A DNA stretch of 64,000 bases from Streptococcus parasanguinis (GTDB lineage Bacteria > Bacillota > Bacilli > Lactobacillales > Streptococcaceae): NCBI RefSeq assembly GCF_019929185.1, contig NZ_JAHZPC010000006.1:25927-89926 (forward strand), given 5' to 3'. Below are positions 52,316-60,268 of the stretch, piece after piece. How positions within the stretch are numbered: the stretch's first letter is position 1; the number at the start of each line of letters is the position of its first letter. A program made the translations under genes and the position numbers. The notes under the pieces were generated by a model, which saw nothing but the letters and a program-made list of their open reading frames with translations, was not told where the DNA came from and did no database searches.

Positions 52316-53008
52316 TTACTTTTTCCCGTACTCTCCGTAAGATCCATATCCACCATATGAACCATACTCAGCAGCTTTAATGTTAAATTTATTGAGCACC
52401 ACTCCTAAGAAAGGTGTGCCTGTTTGTTCTAATTGGTCCTTGGCTTTTTGGACAGCCTTGCGTCCATTGGCCCCAGATTCTGTGATCAAGACAGTTCCAT
52501 CACAGCGTTGGGCGATAATCGCCGCATCGATCACGACCCCAATTGGAGGCGTATCGACAATGATGTAGTCAAAATGCTCACGCAAGGCATCCATCATCAC
52601 AGTGAAGTTCTTGCTTTGCAAGAGACCTGTTGGGTTTGGTGCGACCTGTCCAGACTCGATGATATCCAAGTTTGGGAAATCAGTCGCATACAAGATTTGA
52701 TCCAGTTGGCTACGACCAGATAAGAAGTCAGTCAACCCTTGGATCTTATCCCGACTACGGAAAATCCCTGTCATGACAGAGTTCCGGATATCACAGTCGA
52801 CCAAAAGGGTCTTGTAACCCGCACGCGCAAAGGCAACCGCCAAGTTGGTTGAAGTGGTTGATTTTCCTTCATTTTCTTGAACAGATGAGATGGCGATGAC
52901 TTTTAAGTCCACCCCACTCAATTGGATATTCGTCGCAAGGGCATTGAAGTACTCTTCGGCCTTCCGAATTTCTTGTAATTTGTTTTTTGAAATTTCTAAC
53001 GTATTCAT
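52316..53008 (-). CDS. wze: polysaccharide tyrosine autokinase Wze/CpsD
   Basis: The 230-residue BY-kinase has Walker A (SVQENEGKSTTSTNLA), Walker A' (TLLVDCDIR) and Walker B (DYIIVDTPP) motifs. The C-terminal tail has five Tyr residues in Gly/Ser-Tyr repeats, the autophosphorylation cluster. It needs the Wzd transmembrane partner encoded next to it and is dephosphorylated by Wzh. Together they set chain length and coordinate export with division. Confidence 0.93.
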   Translation of the reverse strand: MNTLEISKNKLQEIRKAEEYFNALATNIQLSGVDLKVIAISSVQENEGKSTTSTNLAVAFARAGYKTLLVDCDIRNSVMTGIFRSRDKIQGLTDFLSGRSQLDQILYATDFPNLDIIESGQVAPNPTGLLQSKNFTVMMDALREHFDYIIVDTPPIGVVIDAAIIAQRCDGTVLITESGANGRKAVQKAKDQLEQTGTPFLGVVLNKFNIKAAEYGSYGGYGSYGEYGKK

Positions 53009-53020
53009 GCGATCCCCAGT

Positions 53021-53716
53021 CTACAGTTTCTTAATATCTGGCACAATACCAAGTAAGGTGAAGCCCATCAACTCTTCGATATCTTCTGGTCTCTTGACAC
53101 GATCGTCCAAGACTTCCACTACGACCATGAGAACCACCATCAAGCCAGCTCCAGCAACAAAGCCAAGAAGGACATTGCGTCGGATATTTGGTGAAGAAGG
53201 TGATTGAGGCACTTCTGCTTCATCCAAAGTCGTAACATCTGACACCTTGGTCACAGAGATGATCTTTTCAGCTGCTACATTTCGAAGGCCATTGGCAATG
53301 CGGGCCGCTTCTTTTGGATTTCCATCCTTAGCCGTGATCGAAAGGATACGAGTATCTGTCGGAACGGATACACTGATCTTTTTCGACAACTCAGCTGGTG
53401 TTAGATCGAGTTTCAATTCTTCGATGGCTTGGCTCAAGACATTTTGAGAAAGAATGATCTCACGGTAGTCCTTAACCAAGTAAGAACCAGCCTGCAAATC
53501 AGAGTTTGTCAAGGCATTGTTGTCTTGGTTTTGACGACTGACCACGTAGATCCGGCTAGTACTTTGGTATTCTTTCTTGGCTAAAAAGGCACTGTAGCCA
53601 AATGCTGCAATGGCAAAGACAAGAGCGACCAAAACGATCGAAAACTTGCGTTTCCATAGGGTCTTCAGCATAGCGAAAACATCAATTTCCACTGCTTGAT
53701 TTTCTTGATTGTTCAT
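53021..53716 (-). CDS. wzd: chain-length and kinase-activator protein Wzd/CpsC
   Basis: The 231-residue protein of the Wzz type has two transmembrane helices (about 30-50 and 185-205) around an extracellular loop. It has the N-terminal signature [16 protein letters not shown] and a cytoplasmic C terminus that activates Wze. It is spaced 12 bp from wze. Confidence 0.93.
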   Translation of the reverse strand: MNNQENQAVEIDVFAMLKTLWKRKFSIVLVALVFAIAAFGYSAFLAKKEYQSTSRIYVVSRQNQDNNALTNSDLQAGSYLVKDYREIILSQNVLSQAIEELKLDLTPAELSKKISVSVPTDTRILSITAKDGNPKEAARIANGLRNVAAEKIISVTKVSDVTTLDEAEVPQSPSSPNIRRNVLLGFVAGAGLMVVLMVVVEVLDDRVKRPEDIEELMGFTLLGIVPDIKKL

Positions 53717-53760
53717 TTCCTAATTACTCCTTCATGTGGATCTCTCCACCTGTTTCCTGG

Positions 53761-54492
53761 TTAGATTAATTCATCCGCTAACAAGAGTTCTTGATTGCTG
53801 ACAAAGAGAGCTTGTGCTCGTCGTTCTCCGTATTCTTCCTTGATCAAGCGATAGGCTTCTGCCATATAAGGCGGTCGTTTATCCACATTGTGCATATCAC
53901 TGGCCACAAAGTGCACCAAGTCTTTTTCTAAGAAGTAGCGAGCTCGTTTTTTGAGTTGTTTTTGTTCATCCCCAAAGAGGCGAGGCTTGAGAACACTGGA
54001 ACTATTGATCTGCATGTAGCAGCCCATGTCAATCATCTCTTGCACGCGCTCCTCATTTTTCTCCAAGCACTTGTAGCGCTCGATATGGGCCACCACTGGT
54101 GTCACACCTAGATGGAGCAAACGGTCCAAGGCCGTATGGATCTCCTTATAAGGTGTTCCCATGCTGAATTCAATCAGCGCAAAGCGCGTATCTGCCAAAC
54201 GCGGAATGATCTTTTCTTCCAGTTTTTTCAAGACATCATTAGTAAAGTAGATCTCTGCCCCGTAATGAATCGTCAAATCTGGCGCGACCTCTGCCGCAAT
54301 TTTTTTCACTTCTTGAAAATTTTCAGAAATCTTTTCTTCGGGAGTTTCAAACATCCCCTTGCGACGATGAGAAGTGGAGATAATGGTCCGCACCCCTTGG
54401 CGATAGCTTTCTTCCAATAAGGCACGCGTATCTTCTTTTGTCTTTGGTCCATCATCCACATCAAAGACGATGTGCGAATGGATATCAATCAT
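53761..54492 (-). CDS. wzh: PHP-family tyrosine phosphatase Wzh/CpsB
   Basis: The 243-residue metal-dependent phosphatase acts on Wze. The PHP motifs [31 protein letters not shown] and VASDMHN supply the metal ligands. It overlaps wzg by 4 bp (ATGA). Confidence 0.94.
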   Translation of the reverse strand: MIDIHSHIVFDVDDGPKTKEDTRALLEESYRQGVRTIISTSHRRKGMFETPEEKISENFQEVKKIAAEVAPDLTIHYGAEIYFTNDVLKKLEEKIIPRLADTRFALIEFSMGTPYKEIHTALDRLLHLGVTPVVAHIERYKCLEKNEERVQEMIDMGCYMQINSSSVLKPRLFGDEQKQLKKRARYFLEKDLVHFVASDMHNVDKRPPYMAEAYRLIKEEYGERRAQALFVSNQELLLADELI

Positions 54493-55958
54493 TTTTCTTT
54501 TCCTTCCATTACTTTTTGAATGGTTTCCTTAGCCTTCGTCAAGCTCGCTTGATCCAACTCCATGACATAGAGGTTGTAACCAGGCATGGCATAAGATGGC
54601 AAGTCATTTCGTCCTTGACCGGTGATCGCTTGTGAAGTCACCTCATAAGAACCACCCGTTTCTAGCTGGGTATTGATCAAGTTCATCATAGTTGGCAACT
54701 GCATATTGGTTTGGACAGAATCTTGGAGGTTTCCGATAATCTCATTGTAGTTACTCAAGACCTTAGTAGAGGTCAACTTTTTGATAATGGCCGCAATGAC
54801 TTTTTCTTGGTTTTTCCCACGGTCATTGTCGCCACCTTGGAGTGAGTAGCGTTCGCGAACAAAACCGAGTGCTTGCTCTGAATTCAAATGGACCTTTCCA
54901 ACTGGGAAATGGAACTTGCCATGAAGGCTCGTGAATTCTTGGTCATTTTCCACATCGATTCCCCCTAGAAGGTCAATCAACTTGAGGAAGGAGGTGAAAT
55001 TGAGACGAACGTAGTAGTTGAGCTTGATATCATAGAGATTCTCAAGGGTATGGATCGAAGCATCCACTCCGTAGATCCCCGCGTGGGTCAACTTATCATT
55101 TTGGTTGTTACCACCATCTGCAATCGGTACATAGGCATCCCGTGGTGTCGTTGTCAATAGGACTTGCTTGGTCTTCCGATTGACCGTCATGATGATATTG
55201 ACATCTGAACGAGAAACCGAGGTTACCGGCCCATAGGTATCGATCCCGCTGACATAGATGTTAAAGACATCCGCATTGGCAGACACCTTGCTCGTTGCTG
55301 CCACTTCTTTTCGAATCTTGTAGGAATAGATTTTCTTCAACTTCTTCGCATAGTCGGCATCTTCAGCAGCGATAGTATCTTCAAAGGTACTGTTGAGCAC
55401 CATGGCAGAAGCATTCCCTTCTTGCAGGCTCTTATAGGCATCTAGATAAGTCGGTGCATCCACTACAGAAATTTCCTGACCCTTGGTCTTTTTGATATTG
55501 TCCAAGAGGGCCGTGAGATTGGCTTCATTATTGTTGCCCTTTGGTGCCACCACTTCCTTGATTTCTTTGATGTCTTTGATGTCACTGTCTTTCTTGACAT
55601 AGACAGCCATCTCAAACTCTGTATAGTTAGAGTGGCCATTGACATTGCTCGTCAGATTTAGCAGCTGTTGACTAGCAAACAAAACTCCTGAACTAGCCAA
55701 TAAGCCGACAAGAAGCAGGACCAAAGTTGTCTTTTTGGCCTGATTTTTGATCACAAACCAAGCTGACAAGAGCAAGAGAACAGCTAGTAGTACCATCACG
55801 AGAACATTAACATAGCGAAAAGCCAAGATGTTATTGGCCAACATGGTATAGGTCGCCCAACTCGCGGTCATAAGCAAAAAAATAAGCAATACGGAATTAA
55901 CGATTCGCAATTGCCCCCACTTATGCTCTGAACGACGACTCCGTCTCTTTTGTGACAT
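54489..55958 (-). CDS. wzg: LytR-CpsA-Psr protein Wzg/CpsA, polysaccharide-wall ligase
   Basis: The 489-residue protein has a basic cytoplasmic N terminus, three transmembrane helices, an accessory domain and the extracytoplasmic LCP domain ([44 protein letters not shown]). LCP enzymes attach polymers to peptidoglycan. The ATG at 55958 has GGAGG 5 nt upstream, while a longer TTG start overlaps that RBS. It is the first gene of the 16-gene polysaccharide operon. Confidence 0.93.
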   Translation of the reverse strand: MSQKRRSRRSEHKWGQLRIVNSVLLIFLLMTASWATYTMLANNILAFRYVNVLVMVLLAVLLLLSAWFVIKNQAKKTTLVLLLVGLLASSGVLFASQQLLNLTSNVNGHSNYTEFEMAVYVKKDSDIKDIKEIKEVVAPKGNNNEANLTALLDNIKKTKGQEISVVDAPTYLDAYKSLQEGNASAMVLNSTFEDTIAAEDADYAKKLKKIYSYKIRKEVAATSKVSANADVFNIYVSGIDTYGPVTSVSRSDVNIIMTVNRKTKQVLLTTTPRDAYVPIADGGNNQNDKLTHAGIYGVDASIHTLENLYDIKLNYYVRLNFTSFLKLIDLLGGIDVENDQEFTSLHGKFHFPVGKVHLNSEQALGFVRERYSLQGGDNDRGKNQEKVIAAIIKKLTSTKVLSNYNEIIGNLQDSVQTNMQLPTMMNLINTQLETGGSYEVTSQAITGQGRNDLPSYAMPGYNLYVMELDQASLTKAKETIQKVMEGKEK

Positions 55959-55979
55959 AAATACCTCCAATTAGTCCTA

Positions 55980-56009
55980 ATTATATTTATTGTAACATAT
56001 TTTTAGCAA
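55980..56009 (-). promoter_or_regulatory. promoter of the polysaccharide operon
   Basis: On the minus strand TTGCTA (56004-56009), an 18-bp spacer and TATAAT (55980-55985) are present. An overlapping TACAAT offers a second possible -10. Confidence 0.7.
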
Positions 56010-56033
56010 AAAATGCATTAATTATCACTTTTT

Positions 56034-56048
56034 TGTCCATTATGGACA
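56034..56048. promoter_or_regulatory. palindromic operator candidate upstream of wzg
   Basis: TGTCCAT-T-ATGGACA is a perfect 7-bp inverted repeat about 25 bp upstream of the -35. The regulator is unknown. Confidence 0.55.
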
Positions 56049-56055
56049 CTTGGAA

Positions 56056-56069
56056 AGTAAGCGCTTTCT
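56056..56069. promoter_or_regulatory. cre site upstream of the polysaccharide operon
   Basis: AGTAAGCGCTTTCT matches the cre consensus at 12 of 14 positions with an intact GTAAGCGCTTTC core. Its upstream place relative to the promoter would fit activation or modulation by CcpA. Confidence 0.6.
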
Positions 56070-56116
56070 GAAACAAACAAAATCCCTTGTATACTTATGC
56101 AGAGAATCCAAAAAAC

Positions 56117-56716
56117 CTACAAAAGATCATCTCGTTTGACCTGCTCAAAACTTTCTTTGCCGTCATTGAGCTTGTCCCAGATGACGACTTTTCCTTCTTT
56201 GAGGGATTTTTGAACATCAATGATCCGCTGGTTAGAAGACCCTCGGAACTGCAACATGAGGTTGCGTTTGCTCTTATCATAGCGGCCATCGACCAGGATA
56301 TCAATTAGCGACAAGAGCTCCAGTTTATCAGGCGTTTCTAACATCATTTCTTCCCAAGTGTAGCCTGTCCATGACCAAATATCTTTTTCTGGCAATTCTT
56401 TCCGAATACGTTTTACAAGGGGTAAAAGAATACCGGTATTAAGAAATGGCTCTCCCCCAAGCAGGGTCAGGCCTTGGACATAGGGTTGGGCCAGATCTTC
56501 CATGATCTGCTCTTCCAATTCTTTGGTATAAGGAATGCCTGCATTGAAAGACCAGGTCGCTACATTGTAACAGCCCTCACAGTGAAACATGCAACCGGCC
56601 ACGTAAAGGGAGTTGCGCACTCCTTCTCCATCTACAAAGTTAAAGGCCTTATAGTCAATGATTCGCCCTTTACTCAGCTCCTCACTTTTCCATTCTTGAG
56701 GTTTGGGATTGTTCAT
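56117..56716 (-). CDS. nrdG: anaerobic ribonucleotide reductase activating protein NrdG
   Basis: The 199-residue radical-SAM enzyme installs the glycyl radical on NrdD. The AGCMFHCEGCYN motif gives the C-x3-C-x2-C cluster ligands, and LLGGEPFLN is the usual second motif. The start at 56716 (MNNPKPQEW) has GGAGG 6 nt upstream. Longer starts lie within the preceding acetyltransferase gene, which it overlaps by 35 bp. It is the last gene of the nrd operon. Confidence 0.92.
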   Translation of the reverse strand: MNNPKPQEWKSEELSKGRIIDYKAFNFVDGEGVRNSLYVAGCMFHCEGCYNVATWSFNAGIPYTKELEEQIMEDLAQPYVQGLTLLGGEPFLNTGILLPLVKRIRKELPEKDIWSWTGYTWEEMMLETPDKLELLSLIDILVDGRYDKSKRNLMLQFRGSSNQRIIDVQKSLKEGKVVIWDKLNDGKESFEQVKRDDLL

Positions 56717-57227
56717 CTTCATCCTCCAAATCAATCCAGTAGCGCTGACTTCTGTCGATTGTGTTTTCGTAAACACCGCCAGCAGAGAGAATGGTGCGAC
56801 GACTGGCTTCGTTGTCTTCATCACAGGTAATCAGTACTCGTTCCAATCCTTGCTTTCGAGCCTCTGCTAATCCTAGCTCTAGCTGCAACTTAGCCAAGCC
56901 CTTTCTGCGTTGACTGGGCCGGATGGAATAGCCAATGTGACCACCCTCTACAAATAATTTGTCATTCAAGGACAAGCGCAGGGCTAAAAAGCCCAGAGGG
57001 TAGCCAGTCTCATCAAAGGATAAAAATTGAATGGTAGGAACCCAGCCTTCTGGCAGATTCTCAGTATCCTCCTGCTGCTCTACAATTCGCAACCAATCCG
57101 CAAAATCCTTTGCTCGCTTCCAAGTGGAGCCCATGCCACCGTGCATATAGGATTTTGCAGCATCGAACTCAGCAATCATCTCTAAAATCGCGTCTTTATC
57201 TTCTAAAGTTGGTCGTCTTAGCTCCAT
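56682..57227 (-). CDS. GNAT-family N-acetyltransferase (paralogue 2)
   Basis: The 181-residue acetyltransferase has N-terminal MELRRPTLEDKDAILEMIAEF and the acetyl-CoA-binding motif GYSIRPSQRRKGLAKLQLELG. Its RBS (AAGGAGG) overlaps the stop of the previous paralogue. Substrate is unknown, but this gene position inside the nrdD-nrdG operon is conserved in streptococci. Confidence 0.87.
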   Translation of the reverse strand: MELRRPTLEDKDAILEMIAEFDAAKSYMHGGMGSTWKRAKDFADWLRIVEQQEDTENLPEGWVPTIQFLSFDETGYPLGFLALRLSLNDKLFVEGGHIGYSIRPSQRRKGLAKLQLELGLAEARKQGLERVLITCDEDNEASRRTILSAGGVYENTIDRSQRYWIDLEDEDEQSQTSRMEK

Positions 57228-57236
57228 GCTTCCTCC

Positions 57237-57737
57237 TTAATCGACATCAATCCAGTAGCGCTCTTTTCCGCCTCGAACATCCTCTAAAGCTCCGGCATTA
57301 GCCAGAATCACTGCTCGACTGGCAGCATTATCACAATCGCAAGTCACTAGGACTCGCTTTATATTTTTACTTCTAGCTACTTGCAAGCCTTGTCGCAGTT
57401 GCTCTTTTGCCAATCCTTTCCCACGCGCAGAGGGACGGATGGAATAACCAATATGACCACCTACCTCCAGCAAATAGTCACTAAGACGCAATCTCAGATT
57501 GAGAAACCCTACGGCTTGTCCATCTCTCGAAAAAGCAACTAACTGAATATCAGGCACCCACCCTTCAGGCAAATTAATCCCCATTTCATGATTCTGATTA
57601 CTTTCCAACCACTCTTCATAAACAAAATTCTCAGCATCCCAAAATCCGCCATCGTGAGCTGATTGATTCGCTTCAAACTCTGCCATCATGTCTAATACAG
57701 TTTCTTTATCTGCTAATGTTGGTCTACGTAATTCCAT
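57237..57737 (-). CDS. GNAT-family N-acetyltransferase (paralogue 1)
   Basis: The 166-residue protein is clearly paralogous to the next gene: MELRRPTLADKETVLDMMAEF at the N terminus, GYSIRPSARGKGLAKEQLRQG for acetyl-CoA and a common RYWID C-terminal element. Tandem duplication inside the nrd operon is evident. GGGGAGG precedes its ATG. Substrate is unknown. Confidence 0.86.
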   Translation of the reverse strand: MELRRPTLADKETVLDMMAEFEANQSAHDGGFWDAENFVYEEWLESNQNHEMGINLPEGWVPDIQLVAFSRDGQAVGFLNLRLRLSDYLLEVGGHIGYSIRPSARGKGLAKEQLRQGLQVARSKNIKRVLVTCDCDNAASRAVILANAGALEDVRGGKERYWIDVD

Positions 57738-57782
57738 CTTTACCTCCCCCCATACGAGAAAAGCGAGAGCGAACTCTCACTT

Positions 57783-57923
57783 TTATTTTTTCTTAGCCTT
57801 TTTTAAAAATTGCTCTCTCAGGCTGGCCACCTGGTCTTTTTTATTGATTCCACCTGTCGAATGTTTTTCGTGGAATCGTTGAACCTGGGCCTTGCCCTTA
57901 TCGTCTAGTTGGTATTTTCCCAT
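57783..57923 (-). CDS. 46-residue basic protein of the nrd operon
   Basis: The small protein MGKYQLDDKGKAQVQRFHEK... (46 residues, ending in a Lys-rich tail) follows nrdD by 12 bp with AAGGAAG before its ATG. A protein of this size and position occurs in the nrdD operon of other streptococci, which supports it as real. Function is unknown. The charge pattern would suit nucleic-acid or protein binding. Confidence 0.8.
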   Translation of the reverse strand: MGKYQLDDKGKAQVQRFHEKHSTGGINKKDQVASLREQFLKKAKKK

Positions 57924-57935
57924 AATCTTCCTTTT

Positions 57936-60146
57936 CTAATCTGTTACTTGGTGTCCAGCTGATTTAATCGTGGACCCATTCATGTGTTTGACCCGCGCAG
58001 CGATTTCTTTATGTCGTCCATTGACCATGGGGCGAGCTTGTGGGTTTCCTAGATAACCACAGGTCCGTTTGACCACATCAACCGTTTTAGGATCGCTATT
58101 GCCACAGTTTGGACAAGCAAATCCGCGCTCAGTCGGCGTGAAGTCTCCTTCAAAATCACACTTGTAACAACGGTCAATCGGTGTATTGGTTCCGAGATAA
58201 CCGACTCGGTCATAGGCATAATCCCAAACCGCCTCAAGGGCTTTTGGATTTTGTTGGAGCACAGGGTATTCACAATAGTGGATAAAGCCACCAGAAGCCC
58301 CTGCTTCAGGATAAATTTTTTCAAAATCCAACTTCTCAAATGGGGTTGGGTTCTTACGAACATCGTAGTGGAAACTATTGGTGTAGTATTCCTTGTCTGT
58401 GATATCCGGAACCTTCCCAAATTTCTCCGTATCCAGGCGACAGAAGCGGTCTGTCAAGCTTTCTGACGGTGTCGAATAAATAGAGAAGTGGTAATCATAC
58501 TGGTCAGACCATTCTTCCACGCGCGCTTTCATATCCTTGATGATATCGATCGTGAATTGTTTGGCTTCTGGATTGTGTTCCCAATTTGGACCATAAAAGA
58601 CGGTTGCAACTTCATAGAGTCCGATATAGCCAAGAGAAACGGTTGCTCTGCGATGACGGAAGAGCTGATCTACCTGGTCATATTTGCCCAAGCGTTTCCC
58701 GAAAGCGCCATATTGGTAGAGAATCGGTGCATTGGCTGGTGTCGCTTCTTTGGTGCGTTCCACCCGGTAAACCAAGGCATCTTCAGCGATGTTCATCCGT
58801 TCATTAAAGATTTGCCAGAATTTCTCCTTGTCTCCGCCAGATTCCAAGGCAATTCGAGGTAAATTGACCGTCACGACTCCAAGATTCATCCGGCCAGAAT
58901 TAACTTCCACACCATTCTCGTCCTTCCAACCTTGAAGGAAAGAGCGACATCCCATGGGCACCTTGAAGGAGCCTGTCAATTCTACAATCTTGTCATAAGA
59001 GAGGACATCTGGATACATGCGTTTCGTAGCACATTCCAAGGCCAATTGCTTAATATCATAGTTAGGCGTTCCAGGCTCTAAGTTGAGTCCCCGCTTGAGG
59101 GTAAAGATTAATTTTGGAAAAATGGCTGTCCGATGTTCCGATCCAAGACCCTTAATCCGAATTTCCAGAATCGCCTTTTGGATTTCCCGTTCGAAGCGAT
59201 TGGTTCCAAGGCCAAAACCAAGCGAAGTGAAAGGAGTTTGCCCGTTTGAAGTAAAGAGGGTATTGATCTCATATTCTAGCGATTGCATGGCATCATAGAT
59301 GTCTTTTTGAGTCTTACTCCAAGCATAGTCCTCTTGCTTTTCAGGAAGTACCCACTCTTTGGCATCCGCTAAGTGTTTTTGGTAGTTCTTTTCTGCATAA
59401 GGGGCCAAGACTTCATCGATCCGGTCTGCTGAACAGCCACCATACTGACTAGAGGCCACATTGGCAATAATCTGCGAGATTTGTGCCGTTGCAGTTTGGA
59501 TAGACTTAGGACTTTCGACTTCTGCATTCCCGATTTTGAAGCCATTTCTGAGCATGCCTTCAAAATCGATCAAACAGCAGTTGGTCATCGGTGTATAAGG
59601 GCTATAGTCCAAATCATGGTAGTGGATGTCCCCTTTTTGGTGAGCATTGGCTACGTGTTTGGGCAACATTTTAAGACCAATAGACTTACCAACGATCCCT
59701 GCCGTCAAGTCCCGTTGCGTATTAAAGACATCACTGTCCTTATTGGCGTTTTCATTGACGACGGCTTGGTCCTTATTGAGGAGTTTGCCAATTGTAAAGT
59801 TGATATCCGTCGCTTTTGAGCGCTCAAAATCCCGCTGGGTGCGATAAGTAATGTAGCTCTCTGCAATCGCATATTCATTAGCTTGAAGCAATTCATGCTC
59901 GACGACATTTTGAATCTCATAGATCTTCACGCCATTTGGAAAACGTTCCAAAATCTCTGCGATCACACGATCGACAATGGCTTCTAGTTTGGCTTCCATC
60001 ACGGGAGTGAGAGAAGTCACTTCTTCTGTCGCCTTCAACAAGGCTTTATAAATTTTTTCAACATCGAATGGAACACGACGGCCATCTCGTTTTTCAACAA
60101 AAATATCCGGGGCCATTCTCAGTTTTTCTTCTCTCAAGGTGATCAT
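57936..60146 (-). CDS. nrdD: anaerobic ribonucleoside-triphosphate reductase
   Basis: The enzyme of about 736 residues reduces NTPs to dNTPs without oxygen, using a glycyl radical and formate. An ATP-cone domain (FVEKRDGRRVPFDVEKIYKALLKA) opens the protein. The C-terminal zinc site (CYKCDFEG...CPNCG) and the radical-glycine region near RTCGYLGNP are visible. The start at 60146 has GAGAGG upstream. MAPDIF ten codons later and an ATG seven codons earlier are alternatives. Two inverted copies of an NrdR-like box lie upstream. Confidence 0.92.
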   Translation of the reverse strand: MITLREEKLRMAPDIFVEKRDGRRVPFDVEKIYKALLKATEEVTSLTPVMEAKLEAIVDRVIAEILERFPNGVKIYEIQNVVEHELLQANEYAIAESYITYRTQRDFERSKATDINFTIGKLLNKDQAVVNENANKDSDVFNTQRDLTAGIVGKSIGLKMLPKHVANAHQKGDIHYHDLDYSPYTPMTNCCLIDFEGMLRNGFKIGNAEVESPKSIQTATAQISQIIANVASSQYGGCSADRIDEVLAPYAEKNYQKHLADAKEWVLPEKQEDYAWSKTQKDIYDAMQSLEYEINTLFTSNGQTPFTSLGFGLGTNRFEREIQKAILEIRIKGLGSEHRTAIFPKLIFTLKRGLNLEPGTPNYDIKQLALECATKRMYPDVLSYDKIVELTGSFKVPMGCRSFLQGWKDENGVEVNSGRMNLGVVTVNLPRIALESGGDKEKFWQIFNERMNIAEDALVYRVERTKEATPANAPILYQYGAFGKRLGKYDQVDQLFRHRRATVSLGYIGLYEVATVFYGPNWEHNPEAKQFTIDIIKDMKARVEEWSDQYDYHFSIYSTPSESLTDRFCRLDTEKFGKVPDITDKEYYTNSFHYDVRKNPTPFEKLDFEKIYPEAGASGGFIHYCEYPVLQQNPKALEAVWDYAYDRVGYLGTNTPIDRCYKCDFEGDFTPTERGFACPNCGNSDPKTVDVVKRTCGYLGNPQARPMVNGRHKEIAARVKHMNGSTIKSAGHQVTD

Positions 60147-60186
60147 ACCAAACATGCCTCTCTTCATTTATTTACATACAAGTTGT

Positions 60187-60214
60187 ATTATACCACTCCA
60201 AAAATAAAAATCAA
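60187..60214 (-). promoter_or_regulatory. promoter of nrdD
   Basis: On the minus strand TTGATT (60209-60214), a 16-bp spacer and TATAAT (60187-60192) are present. The -35 lies inside the NrdR-like box. Confidence 0.65.
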
Positions 60215-60267
60215 TATCTTGTGGTGAAAATTCTAAAAAACTTTCTAAAGCACAAGATATTGATTTT
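60207..60267. promoter_or_regulatory. paired NrdR-like boxes upstream of nrdD
   Basis: AAAATCAATATCTTGTG (60207-60223) and its exact inverse CACAAGATATTGATTTT (60251-60267) lie with centres 44 bp apart. Each fits the NrdR-box pattern at most positions (12 of 16 against aCaCwAtATaTwGtGt). The first covers the -35. As a long hairpin they could also terminate the upstream gene. Confidence 0.65.
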
Positions 60268-60268
60268 C

